Shown here piece after piece: positions 17,151 to 25,357 of a stretch of DNA of 59,501 nucleotides. Source of the stretch: Brevirhabdus pacifica (GTDB lineage Bacteria; Pseudomonadota; Alphaproteobacteria; Rhodobacterales; Rhodobacteraceae); the NCBI RefSeq assembly GCF_002797755.1, contig NZ_PGFI01000016.1, forward strand, positions 1 through 59,501, in the 5' to 3' direction. The stretch's first letter is position 1. Each line of letters starts with the position of its first letter. Below the pieces are notes generated by a model. It had not been told where the DNA came from, did not search any database, and saw only the letters and a list, made by a program, of their open reading frames with translations. Made by a program: the position numbers and the translations under genes.

Positions 17151-17664
17151 GGGGCCGAAAGATCGATCGGCGAAGTGTACGGTCAGGCGGTCAGTGCACC
17201 TCGCTGCCCTAGTGTCCGCGCTCGCGACCACCGGCGTTGTGGTGCTGGCCCAATCGGAACCGGTTGACCCGCGTGTCGAGGGACTGACGTTTTTGGGAGA
17301 GCCCGTGCTTGCATCCCAGGTCATGGCAGGGCAACAGCTTTATGCGGACAACTGCGCCAGTTGCCATGGTGCCAGCCTCGAGGGTCAGCCCGATTGGCGT
17401 CGTCGTCTTGACACAGGAAGAATGCCGGCCCCGCCGCATGATGACTCAGGCCACACTTGGCACCATTCAGACCGCATGCTTTTTCAGATCACTAAAGGCG
17501 GGGTCGGGGCCGTCGTGCCGGGATACGAGAGCGACATGCCGGCCTTCGGAGAGGATCTGACAGACGCAGAGATCGCGGCTATCCTCGTCTACATCAAGAG
17601 CACCTGGCCTGAGCGACAACGTGAGTTCCAAGCCGAAGTTTCGGCCAATGACACGGGCGGGTGA
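17137..17664 (+). CDS. Exported c-type cytochrome
   Basis: About 175 residues. A basic N-terminus and hydrophobic stretch (VHLAALVSALATTGVVVLAQ) form the signal, followed by one heme site CASCHG. The distal Met is probably in YESDMPAFGEDLTDAEIAA, followed by the class I C-terminal helix ILVYIKSTWPERQ. It would carry single electrons in the periplasm. ATG 17137 follows AAGGA and overlaps the DUF411 gene. With the oxidase, BNR and DUF411 genes it forms a compact copper-oxidation set that the ISL3 event has truncated at its 5' end. Confidence 0.88.
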   Translation: MPMNKGPKDRSAKCTVRRSVHLAALVSALATTGVVVLAQSEPVDPRVEGLTFLGEPVLASQVMAGQQLYADNCASCHGASLEGQPDWRRRLDTGRMPAPPHDDSGHTWHHSDRMLFQITKGGVGAVVPGYESDMPAFGEDLTDAEIAAILVYIKSTWPERQREFQAEVSANDTGG

Positions 17665-17863
17665 AGATCGACAGGGTGTCAGGATAGTATCTTTCGACCA
17701 AAACCGATCCACCGGGGGACCAATTCGGCAAATCTGTCCTACTCCGCCCCCTGACTCCCGCTTTACCACGCTAATTCGGACCTGACCTGGTTGGCCGTTA
17801 ACCCGCCCCCAAGGCAAGCATGTGCTACCAGGGTCGCGTGCATGCGTTCACGAAAATTTGCCC

Positions 17864-17894
17864 TTGAACCTCTAGCCACTAGAAGTCCTATCTA
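17864..17894 (+). promoter_or_regulatory. MerR-type promoter A (before L,D-transpeptidase 1)
   Basis: TTGAAC at 17864-17869, a 19-bp spacer holding an interrupted dyad (CCTCTAG-CCA-CTAGAAG), then TATCTA at 17889-17894. The overlong 19-bp spacer with a dyad inside it is the hallmark of MerR-family activated promoters. It is nearly identical to sites B, C and D in this window. The gene start at 17956 lies about 60 bp downstream. Confidence 0.85.
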
Positions 17895-17955
17895 TTCAAG
17901 GAGAACATATACCGTTCTTGCCATCAATCGTCGGCGGGAACCGAAAGGGTACGAA

Positions 17956-18618
17956 ATGCTGACAAGACGACACTTCATTCAAACGACAACAGCGCTCTTT
18001 TCGGCGACTGTGGCCAACCCTGTGTTTGCCGATAGCTGGCCCACCGAAGCGCAGAAGGCTGAATGGGACGCGCAAGTCAGCCCGCCCGGCTTCGATCCGG
18101 CCACGTCAAACCCTTGGGGACTACACCCACGTTTCTTGCCTCAGCGTGTGGACGCGAAGGACGGCCTCGTGCCAGGAGACATCCATGTCGATGCGGTTGC
18201 GCGATATCTCTACCACATTGAGGAGGGTGGAACCGCGATGCGCTACGGCGTGGCGATCGCGCGGGGCAACCTCTACGAGCCAGGTGTTTATAACATCAAG
18301 CGCAAGGTCAGGTGGCCGCACTGGACGCCGACACAGAACATGATCGAGCGGGATCCTGAAAACGCAAGATGGGCCGACGGGATGGAACCTGGCCCTCAAA
18401 ACGCCTTGGGATCGCGGGCGCTCTATCTCTATGTCGGAGATCGCGACACCTATCTTCGGATACACGGCACACCCTATCCGAGAAGCATCGGCGGTCGCGC
18501 GAGTTCGGGTTGCGTGCGGATGGTTATGGCACACATCAACGAGCTCTATCCGAACGTCGAGATTGGATCGACAGCACATCTTTATTCGGCTGAGGACAGT
18601 GTTACCGCGAGAAGTTGA
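17956..18618 (+). CDS. L,D-transpeptidase (YkuD) 1, MerR-promoter controlled
   Basis: A 220-residue exported protein. The signal peptide is MLTRRHFIQTTTALFSATV to about residue 25. The YkuD catalytic motif is at the C-terminal end: His170 in RIHGTPY and Cys186 in RASSGCVRM. L,D-transpeptidases make 3-3 cross-links in peptidoglycan or attach lipoproteins; copper is known to inhibit this enzyme class. ATG 17956 has an AAAGGG site; a longer frame to 17791 runs through the promoter and was rejected. It is transcribed alone from promoter A. Two other YkuD proteins are encoded nearby. Confidence 0.9.
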   Translation: MLTRRHFIQTTTALFSATVANPVFADSWPTEAQKAEWDAQVSPPGFDPATSNPWGLHPRFLPQRVDAKDGLVPGDIHVDAVARYLYHIEEGGTAMRYGVAIARGNLYEPGVYNIKRKVRWPHWTPTQNMIERDPENARWADGMEPGPQNALGSRALYLYVGDRDTYLRIHGTPYPRSIGGRASSGCVRMVMAHINELYPNVEIGSTAHLYSAEDSVTARS

Positions 18619-18665
18619 ATGAGGTAATTAGCTTTGAGCGAAATGATGTGACGTGCGGGTCGTCG

Positions 18666-18950
18666 TCACGCTTCCCGCGCGACGCAGATCGGATTGCCGT
18701 TCACCGTGCGCAGCGGCAACAAGGTCGTTTCAACGGGGCCGCTGTGTTCGTACCAGTAGCACCCGTCTTCCGGCACCAAGCGCGCGGTTGCAACATCCTG
18801 ATCCGGGGCAGCCATTGCAATCACAGCTTCGGGAACGTTGCCCGGCTGGTCTGCCGAGTCGCCCGATCCAGTCGGCTGGATTGCGCACCCGGCCGTAAGC
18901 GACAGCGCCACTGCAAACATTATTTTTTGCTTCAGCATCAAAACCCGCAT
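18666..18950 (-). CDS. Small lipoprotein
   Basis: A 94-residue lipoprotein. The N-terminal MRVLMLKQKIMFAVALSLTA is followed by the lipobox Cys (LTAGC). The mature part ends in a compact Cys-containing block (EDGCYWYEHSGPVETTLL, then GNPICV). ATG 18950 has a strong AAGGAAG site; the frame extends upstream to 19130, but that would cross promoter B. Function is unknown, though similar short lipoproteins with the GCYWYEH block occur in alphaproteobacteria (from memory). It lies between L,D-transpeptidase 1 and the ATPase, on the opposite strand. It would be processed by LspA and Lnt, which are also encoded on this island. Confidence 0.72.
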   Translation of the reverse strand: MRVLMLKQKIMFAVALSLTAGCAIQPTGSGDSADQPGNVPEAVIAMAAPDQDVATARLVPEDGCYWYEHSGPVETTLLPLRTVNGNPICVAREA

Positions 18951-19068
18951 CAAGCTTCCTTTCGTGTCTGTTTTTCTTTGCATCGGCTTTTCATGCCTCA
19001 AGGCGTGATGGAGCCGGTCGCCGCATCCTCTAGCAATAAAACAAACTGAAATACCACCGTATTTTGCT

Positions 19069-19099
19069 CTTGAAGCTCTAGCCACTGTAGGGGCTATGT
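19069..19099 (+). promoter_or_regulatory. MerR-type promoter B (before the P-type ATPase)
   Basis: TTGAAG at 19069-19074, a 19-bp spacer containing GCTCTAG-CCA-CTGTAGG, and TATGTC at 19094-19099. The architecture and central CTCTAGCCACT core match promoter A. It is placed 34 bp before the ATPase start at 19133. Confidence 0.82.
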
Positions 19100-19132
19100 C
19101 ATGGTAAAGCACCCGAATCCAGAGGTCCATTC

Positions 19133-21487
19133 ATGCCGTCCGACACCCATCGTCACGACCACGATCACGCCGAAGATGCCCAGACAACCGGCGGCAGCTG
19201 CTGCGGGGGCGCCGGAACGTGCGGCGACATCGTTCCGACGACGCCCGCGCCAACGGGCGGGCGCAGTTTTCAGGTGTCCGGCCTTGATTGCGCCGAGGAG
19301 GTCGCGATCCTGAACAAGGTGGTTGGCCCGAAGATCGGCGGGGCCGAGCATCTCGCGTTCGACGTGATCAATGGACGGATGACTATTCTCGACAGCGCCA
19401 AGAGTGTATCGGACGGCGAAATTGCAGAACTGGTCGCAAGCACCGGCATGACCGCCAAGCCCTGGGATGCCGAAAACGCGTCGGTCGACCAGGCGGCCCA
19501 TCTTGCACGCCAGCGGCTGTATACGGCGCTCAGTGGCGGCTTCTGGGCCGCGGGATTTCTGTGGCACATCATCGAGACCGGCATGGGGGGGGCACTCGGC
19601 CTCTTCGCAGGGCACGGCGAAGCGCCGATGCCACGGGTCGAGGCAGGGCTATTCGCGGTTGCGATCCTGTTCGGTGTCTGGCTCGTGGCACCCAAGGCAT
19701 GGTCGTCCGCACGGAGACTGTCGCCCGACATGAACCTGCTGATGGTGGTCGCGGTGGCCGGTGCCATAGGGCTTGGCGAATTCTTCGAGGCGGCGACGGT
19801 TGCGTTCTTTTTCTCGCTCTCGCTCTACCTCGAAAGCTGGAGCGTCGGGCGTGCGAGGAATGCGGTCTCGGCGCTCTTGGACCTTGCACCACCGACGGCG
19901 CGCGTGATCCGCGAAGACGGAAGCGAGGCCGACGTTCCGGCGGCCCAAGTCGCCGTAGGCTCAAGCTTCATAGTACGCGGTGGCGACCGTATCCCGCTCG
20001 ATGGTGAGGTGACGGACGGCGCCGGCGCGGTCGATCAGGCGCCAATCACCGGAGAGAGTGCGCTGGTCCCAAAGGAACGAGGCGACGAAGTCTATGCCGG
20101 TACGATCAACGGCGAAGGCACACTGACGGTGCGCGCCACGAAGGCCGCCTCGGACACCGTGTTGGCCAAGATCATCCGCATGGTCGGTGACGCCCATGCC
20201 CGCCGCGCGCCCGTGGAGCAGTGGGTGGCGAAATTCGCCCGCATCTACACGCCTATCGTCATGGCTCTCGCCATTGCAATTGCCCTGCTGCCGCCGCTCA
20301 TTTTCGGGGGGGCCTGGGATTATTGGTTCTACAATGCACTCGTTCTGCTGGTGATCGCCTGCCCGTGTGCTCTGGTCATCTCGACACCGGTCTCCATCGT
20401 CGCGGCGCTCACCGCTTCGGCGCGGGCGGGCGTACTCATCAAGGGTGGTGCCTATGTCGAGGCACCGGGTCGGACCACCGCGCTGGCCATGGACAAGACC
20501 GGCACAATCACAATGGGCGAGCCCGAAGTGGCGGCTGTGCATCCGCTGGGCGGGGCTTCGGCGCAAGATCTGATGACCCTCGCCGTTGGGCTGGAGGCAC
20601 GTTCCTCGCATCCCTTGGCGCGCGCCATTCTCGCGCGGGCAGAAGCCGACGGCATCAAGGTATCCGCCGCGGAAGATACCCGAACCGTTCCGGGCAGGGG
20701 ACTTGAAGGACGCACAGACGGCCGGTCGATCTGGCTGGGGTCGGACCGGTTTGCCGAGGAGAAGGGATTCGGCGATGCCATTCCGAAGGATTTGCGCGAC
20801 CGCATCGAAGGGGCTGGCAGCACCCTTGTTGCCGTAGGCGACGACACCGGCGTCACCGGCATCCTGGAATTGCGCGACCGTATCCGCCCCGATGCCAAGG
20901 GCATCGTGGCACAGCTCCACGCGCAAGGCGTGAAGACCATCGTCATGTTGACGGGCGACAACGAGCGGACAGCGCGCGCCGTTGCCGCCGAGGTCGGCAT
21001 CGACGAGGTCCGTGCCGAGCTTCTGCCCGAAGACAAGGTGACAGCCATCGAAGAACTGGTCGAAACGCATGACATGGTGGCCATGATCGGCGACGGGGTG
21101 AACGACGCCCCCGCCATGGCGCGCGCGCATTACGCCATCGCGATGGGTGCTGTTGGTTCGGACGCGGCAATCGAGACGGCTGATATTGCCCTGATGACCG
21201 ACGACCTCGGGAAGGTGCCTTGGCTGATCGGTCATTCGCGCCGGACAATGTCGATTATCCATCAGAACATCGGTATTTCCTTGGCGACCAAGGGCGTTTT
21301 CGTTGTCGCTACCGCGTTCGGACTGGCATCGATGTGGGGCGCGATTGCAGCCGACGTAGGGGTGTCATTGCTGGTGGTGGCCAATGCCCTGCGCCTGCTG
21401 AACGGCCAAGAGGCCAAGGCGCCGCCGTCCGGCGGTGAGCAGGTTGGCCCACAGATGACAAAAGCCGCGCTTGCCCACGGACATTGA
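19133..21487 (+). CDS. Zn/Cd/Pb-type P1B ATPase
   Basis: A 784-residue heavy-metal efflux ATPase. The N-terminus is His/Cys-rich (THRHDHDH; GSCCGGAGTCGD). An HMA-like domain follows with SGLDCAEE at residues 50-56, in which the second Cys of the usual CxxC is replaced by Glu. The membrane metal site is CPC at 410-412; phosphorylation is at Asp454 in DKTGT. Actuator TGES and hinge GDGVNDAP are intact. The last helices (DVGVSLLVVANALRLL) carry the Asp typical of the P1B-2 Zn/Cd/Pb group rather than the Cu group. It is driven by promoter B and followed by a lipoprotein L,D-transpeptidase. Confidence 0.94.
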   Translation: MPSDTHRHDHDHAEDAQTTGGSCCGGAGTCGDIVPTTPAPTGGRSFQVSGLDCAEEVAILNKVVGPKIGGAEHLAFDVINGRMTILDSAKSVSDGEIAELVASTGMTAKPWDAENASVDQAAHLARQRLYTALSGGFWAAGFLWHIIETGMGGALGLFAGHGEAPMPRVEAGLFAVAILFGVWLVAPKAWSSARRLSPDMNLLMVVAVAGAIGLGEFFEAATVAFFFSLSLYLESWSVGRARNAVSALLDLAPPTARVIREDGSEADVPAAQVAVGSSFIVRGGDRIPLDGEVTDGAGAVDQAPITGESALVPKERGDEVYAGTINGEGTLTVRATKAASDTVLAKIIRMVGDAHARRAPVEQWVAKFARIYTPIVMALAIAIALLPPLIFGGAWDYWFYNALVLLVIACPCALVISTPVSIVAALTASARAGVLIKGGAYVEAPGRTTALAMDKTGTITMGEPEVAAVHPLGGASAQDLMTLAVGLEARSSHPLARAILARAEADGIKVSAAEDTRTVPGRGLEGRTDGRSIWLGSDRFAEEKGFGDAIPKDLRDRIEGAGSTLVAVGDDTGVTGILELRDRIRPDAKGIVAQLHAQGVKTIVMLTGDNERTARAVAAEVGIDEVRAELLPEDKVTAIEELVETHDMVAMIGDGVNDAPAMARAHYAIAMGAVGSDAAIETADIALMTDDLGKVPWLIGHSRRTMSIIHQNIGISLATKGVFVVATAFGLASMWGAIAADVGVSLLVVANALRLLNGQEAKAPPSGGEQVGPQMTKAALAHGH

Positions 21488-21550
21488 TCAGGCAGCATTT
21501 GCAAGGTAACGTAATGTCCATATCAGACCTCACGAAAGAGGCGTCGAGCA

Positions 21551-22063
21551 GTGAAAACCATCCGATTTCCCCGCCGCGCCGTCCTGTTGGGCGGGTTGGC
21601 AGCGTTTCTGTCTGGCTGTGCCAGCAAGTTCCGCAGCTATGGCGGACCCGAAGTGACCCGTGTTCGGCTTTACAAGGGGCAGCGTTTGCTTGTTCTCGAC
21701 GGAGCCGATCGCGTATTGCAAACCTATCCGGTCGGGCTGGGTTTCGCTCCTGAGGGTCACAAGCAATTCGAGGGAGACGGCCGGACCCCTGAGGGCGCTT
21801 ACGTAGTCGATAAGCGCAACCCCGACAGTACGTATCATCTTTCGGTTGGCATCTCTTATCCGAATCAGGCCGACATCGCTTTTGCCGAGGCGCAGGGCCG
21901 ATCCCCGGGGGGCGACATCTTCATCCATGGTGGTCCACGACCCGGCATCGATCCGACGGACGTCCGCGACTGGACAGCTGGCTGCATCGCGGTCACAGAT
22001 CGGCAGATCGAGGACATCTATGCAATGGTGAAAGACGGAACACCTATCCACATCTTTGCATGA
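21551..22063 (+). CDS. L,D-transpeptidase (YkuD) 2, lipoprotein
   Basis: A 170-residue lipoprotein. The signal RRAVLLGGLAAFLSGC ends in a lipobox Cys. The YkuD domain has the substrate strand YKGQRLLVLDG, the His of IFIHGG and the catalytic Cys145 in WTAGCIAVTD. The anchor differs from L,D-transpeptidase 1, which has a cleaved signal. It follows the ATPase by 63 bp on the same strand and may be co-transcribed from promoter B. It is a direct substrate for the LspA-Lnt pair encoded convergently just downstream. Confidence 0.9.
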   Translation: MKTIRFPRRAVLLGGLAAFLSGCASKFRSYGGPEVTRVRLYKGQRLLVLDGADRVLQTYPVGLGFAPEGHKQFEGDGRTPEGAYVVDKRNPDSTYHLSVGISYPNQADIAFAEAQGRSPGGDIFIHGGPRPGIDPTDVRDWTAGCIAVTDRQIEDIYAMVKDGTPIHIFA

Positions 22064-22072
22064 CGGTCTTTC

Positions 22073-23650
22073 TCATGCGGCGGTAGTGAGCCGTCGCATT
22101 GGCGCCATTGCTGAGCTCCACGAAGCCAAGATGAGCGCCAACAGCATCCAGTCCCCGAAGCTCGCGTAGAGTGTCGGCGGTCGCGCGGAGGGCAGGCTAG
22201 CGTCGATGATGCCCGTTTCGCCGGTATCGAGCCGCGCAACGATCTCTCCGCTCGCGTCGATGACCGCAGAGATGCCCGTATTCGCGGCTCGGATGACAGG
22301 AAGGCCTTCCTCTACGGCGCGCATCCGTGCGGAAGCCAGATGCTGCTCGGGTCCGATGCTGGTGCCGAACCAGGCATCGTTTGTCGCGTTAAAAATCCAG
22401 TCGGGTCGGAACAGGTCGTCGACCACATGGCTTGGGAAGATGATCTCATAGCAGATCGCCACGGCGACCAGCGGCACACCCGGAAGCGCAAGCGTTCGCG
22501 GGCCCGGTCCGGGCGTAAAATCGCCCAGACCCGCCGTGAGCCGCTCGATGGGCAACCAGCCGCGGAATGGGACATATTCGCCGAACGGCACGAGATGGTA
22601 TTTCGCGTATCCGGTCAGGATCTCGCCCGTCTCGCCAAAAGCCTGGACCGTGTTGAAATATCGGGTGCCATCGTCGCTCGGTACACGGTCCGGCACCCCG
22701 GTGAGCAGCACGCTGCCTTCCGGTAGCGCGGCGGCAATGCGGGCCTGCGCCTCCGTATCCTCATCGAGGAAACCCGGAAAGGCGGTTTCCGGCCAGAGAA
22801 GAACGTCGAAATCGCCGCGCCGGGTTGAAAGCTCAAGATAGCGCGCGAATGTCGCCTCGCGGTTCTCGGGCGCCCATTTCTCCTCTTGTGGAATGTTGCC
22901 TTGGACAATGCGCAGGTCGACAGTGGGTGGCTGTTGTGCATCCGACTGGAGGCGAAGTGTGCCGACAGCCCACATCGTCGCTATGCCGGCCAGCGCCATG
23001 AGCGAGATGGTCAATCGTTGCCGCCCGGACGCCATGGCAGCCGCGCCGGGGAGTACCGCAACGAACACGGTGAGAAAGCTTAACCCATAGCTTCCGACCC
23101 AGGCGGCGGTCTGGCGAAGGGCGGCGTAGTCTACAAGTGCGTAACCGGCCAGATTCCAGGGAAACCCTGTCAGAACGTGACCACGCAACCACTCGGCCAC
23201 GGTCCAGGAGGTCGCGAACAGGAGGCAGGCCAAGAGACTGCCCATGGCTCCGCGCCGCGCGATTTCGGCAAAAAGCGCAGCGGCAATGGCTGGGAAAATC
23301 GCGAGACCTGCGGACAATCCCGCGACCGCCGGAATCGCCATCGTCCCAAACCGCTCGGCCTCGACGTAGAAACTTTCCGCGATCCACCAAATCCCGAAAC
23401 CGAACTGGCCGAGACCAAACGCCCAGCCGACGAGGAAAGCGCGCCCGAAGGAGAGATCGCGAAGCCCGACAAACAACGCGGAATAGGCAACGGGAACGAG
23501 CAGGAGAATCGAAAGAGGCGGGAAAGTCAGAACGGTCATCGCCCCGGCGGCGAAACCAAGCGTCATCCGCGAAAGAAAACGGTGGCGCAGAGCGATGCGG
23601 TTCAGAATTTCCGGCTTCACGACTTGATCGAACGCCGCGCGCTGATCCAT
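22073..23650 (-). CDS. lnt: Apolipoprotein N-acyltransferase
   Basis: About 525 residues. An N-terminal membrane bundle (six or more helices, residues ~25-215) is followed by a nitrilase-like periplasmic domain. The catalytic triad is readable: Glu in LLWPETAFPG, Lys in GYAKYHLVPFGEYVP and Cys in VAICYEIIFPS. It adds the third acyl chain to lipoproteins after LspA cleavage. ATG 23650 gives normal length. A much longer frame (to 23905) runs antisense through lspA and is not protein-like. It overlaps lspA by 34 bp and is the last gene of the ten-gene minus-strand run. An lnt copy on a mobile metal island is unusual. Confidence 0.93.
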   Translation of the reverse strand: MDQRAAFDQVVKPEILNRIALRHRFLSRMTLGFAAGAMTVLTFPPLSILLLVPVAYSALFVGLRDLSFGRAFLVGWAFGLGQFGFGIWWIAESFYVEAERFGTMAIPAVAGLSAGLAIFPAIAAALFAEIARRGAMGSLLACLLFATSWTVAEWLRGHVLTGFPWNLAGYALVDYAALRQTAAWVGSYGLSFLTVFVAVLPGAAAMASGRQRLTISLMALAGIATMWAVGTLRLQSDAQQPPTVDLRIVQGNIPQEEKWAPENREATFARYLELSTRRGDFDVLLWPETAFPGFLDEDTEAQARIAAALPEGSVLLTGVPDRVPSDDGTRYFNTVQAFGETGEILTGYAKYHLVPFGEYVPFRGWLPIERLTAGLGDFTPGPGPRTLALPGVPLVAVAICYEIIFPSHVVDDLFRPDWIFNATNDAWFGTSIGPEQHLASARMRAVEEGLPVIRAANTGISAVIDASGEIVARLDTGETGIIDASLPSARPPTLYASFGDWMLLALILASWSSAMAPMRRLTTAA

Positions 23651-24099
23651 GGCGCGGCGAGCAAGAGCCCCACGCCACTGACGACAAATACATCGGCCAA
23701 GTTGAAGGCAGGCCAATGTGTTGTGCCAATGTAGAAATCGAGAAAGTCTGTTACAGCCCGATACCGCACACGATCGATGACATTGCCCAGGGCTCCGCCA
23801 ATGATCGCACCGTAGGCAAGCGTTTCCACCGCATTGTCGGCGCGAAACAGCATAACCCCCAGCCAAACACAGATGGCAAGAGCGAGAGCGATGAGGCTCC
23901 ACCACGGCGCGCCGCCCAACATCCCGAAAGTCACGCCGTCATTACGATAAAAGACGAGGATGAATCCCGGAAACACGGGAATTCCGGCGCTTAAAGTGAC
24001 GGCATTCGCAACGACAATGGCTTTGGTGATCTGATCGATCGCGAACGCAGCAAGTGCTGCGAAGACGCCGATCATCGGAGATACCTTGTTTAGTGACAT
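23617..24099 (-). CDS. lspA: Lipoprotein signal peptidase (signal peptidase II)
   Basis: About 160 residues with four helices. The two catalytic Asp motifs are present: GNVIDRVRYRAVTDFLDFY and FNLADVFVVSG. LspA cuts prolipoproteins before the lipidated Cys. ATG 24099 was preferred (MSLNKVSPMIGVF); a longer start at 24123 would overlap the ZIP gene. It is adjacent to lnt. lspA genes are known passengers of metal elements: the ISL3-family ISPpu12 carries lspA with CDF and MerR genes, and the lead operon has pbrC. Confidence 0.93.
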   Translation of the reverse strand: MSLNKVSPMIGVFAALAAFAIDQITKAIVVANAVTLSAGIPVFPGFILVFYRNDGVTFGMLGGAPWWSLIALALAICVWLGVMLFRADNAVETLAYGAIIGGALGNVIDRVRYRAVTDFLDFYIGTTHWPAFNLADVFVVSGVGLLLAAPWISARRSIKS

Positions 24100-24103
24100 T
24101 GCC

Positions 24104-24886
24104 TCATCCCAACCAGACATCAAGGAACAGCATCAGAACGAGCCCGACTGCGAGACCGAGCGTCGCCCTGTTCTGATGGCCGCTGCGATGGGTTTCGGGG
24201 ATGATTTCGTGGCTAATGACGTAGAGCATTGCGCCCGCGGCAAAGGCCAGACCCCATGGAAGCAGCGGTTCCGACAGTGTGATGATGCCGGCCCCGAGCA
24301 AACCGCCAATCGGCTCGACCATGCCCGTCAGCGCCGCGATGCCCCAGGCGCGCAGCTTCGGATATCCCTCGCCCAGCAGAGATACAGCGACGGCCAATCC
24401 TTCGGGCGCATTCTGAAGCCCGATGCCGATGGCGAGCGGCAGACCGCCCTCCATACCTCCGGATCCGAAGCCGACCCCCACGGCAAGGCCTTCAGGGAAG
24501 TTGTGGATCGTGATCGCAATGATGAACAACCAGACCCGCCGCAAAGACGCCGCTTCGGGCCCTTCGCGTCCCGTCTTGAAGTGCTCGTGCGGCAGCTTTT
24601 CGTTCATCAGGGCGACAGCCCCCATGCCCAGAAGAATCGAAACGCATACGATGGCCGCAGGCATCGCGCCGTTTTCGAACATCGGCTCCGCCGCATCCAA
24701 TGCCGGGATGATCAGCGAAAAGAAAGAAGCGGCGAGCATCACACCGGCAGCGAAGCCGAGCGACAGATCGCGTGTGGCCCGAGACGGGATGCGCCCGAAC
24801 AGCACGGGAACTGCTCCGACTGCTGTGAGCGATCCGGCGGCAAGACTTCCGAGAAAGCCGAGCATTATCGGAGACAAATTTTCCAT
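24104..24886 (-). CDS. ZIP family metal transporter
   Basis: A 260-residue, eight-helix ZIP transporter of the GufA/ZupT type. The helix-4 metal site HNFPEGLAVGV and helix-5 site NAPEGLAVAV are intact, as is HEIIPETH near the C-terminus. A His/Glu loop (NEKLPHEHFKTGREG) joins helices 3 and 4. ZIP proteins usually import Zn(II) or other divalent ions. Pairing an importer with an efflux ATPase under the same promoter class is notable, and export or buffering cannot be excluded. It is eighth in the minus-strand run, 12 bp after the DUF411 gene. Confidence 0.92.
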   Translation of the reverse strand: MENLSPIMLGFLGSLAAGSLTAVGAVPVLFGRIPSRATRDLSLGFAAGVMLAASFFSLIIPALDAAEPMFENGAMPAAIVCVSILLGMGAVALMNEKLPHEHFKTGREGPEAASLRRVWLFIIAITIHNFPEGLAVGVGFGSGGMEGGLPLAIGIGLQNAPEGLAVAVSLLGEGYPKLRAWGIAALTGMVEPIGGLLGAGIITLSEPLLPWGLAFAAGAMLYVISHEIIPETHRSGHQNRATLGLAVGLVLMLFLDVWLG

Positions 24887-24898
24887 GGGCGGGCCAGA

Positions 24899-25354
24899 TT
24901 ATCCTTCGGCGTAGCTCGAAAAGACTTCCGTCGACCCGTCCTTGCGGATGAGGAAGACATCATAGGCCTCGCGGTCGTCTTCTGGCCCCATGCCGGGCGA
25001 GCCATAGGGCATCCCCGGAACAGCGAGGCCGACGGCGTCCGGGCGCTCCTCGAGAAGGCGGCGGATGTCAGCGGCCGGTACATGGCCCTCGATCACGTAG
25101 CCGTCAATGAGCGCGGTGTGGCAGGAGACCATGCGCTGCGGCACGCCGTTGTCTAGCTTGAAGCGCACGAGAAGCCCGCCGAACATGTCCTGGCCGGTCG
25201 GCACAAACCCGTTCTCTTCGAGATGTTTCATCCACGAGAGGCAGCAGCCGCATCCGTTGGTCTTGCGGACGTCGATCGCCGTTGCCTCTGCGAGGGCCTG
25301 GGCCGCTGGGAACAGGGCGAGCGTGATGGCAAGAGCTTGGGTCATGCGTTTCAT
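24899..25354 (-). CDS. DUF411 (CopG-like) periplasmic protein 2
   Basis: A 151-residue exported protein. The signal (TQALAITLALFPAAQALA) precedes a DUF411 domain with TNGCGCCLSWMKHLEENG and the later Cys-His of MVSCHTALIDGYVIEG; the tail has VPGMPYGSPGM. It shares the GCGCC metal cluster with the DUF411 protein at 16653-17150 but is clearly diverged, so this is not a recent duplicate. It is tightly spaced (3 bp) after the M23 peptidase gene. It probably binds copper in the periplasm, by analogy with CopG. Confidence 0.91.
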   Translation of the reverse strand: MKRMTQALAITLALFPAAQALAEATAIDVRKTNGCGCCLSWMKHLEENGFVPTGQDMFGGLLVRFKLDNGVPQRMVSCHTALIDGYVIEGHVPAADIRRLLEERPDAVGLAVPGMPYGSPGMGPEDDREAYDVFLIRKDGSTEVFSSYAEG

Positions 25355-25357
25355 GGG

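Noticed and set aside
19961-21262. 433-codon minus-strand open frame
   Set aside because: Antisense to the P-type ATPase with intact motifs; the product is His/Arg-rich with no fold features.
23651-23905. N-terminal extension of lnt
   Set aside because: It is out of frame over lspA and gives a Cys/His/Arg-rich sequence unlike Lnt; the start at 23650 gives the normal length.
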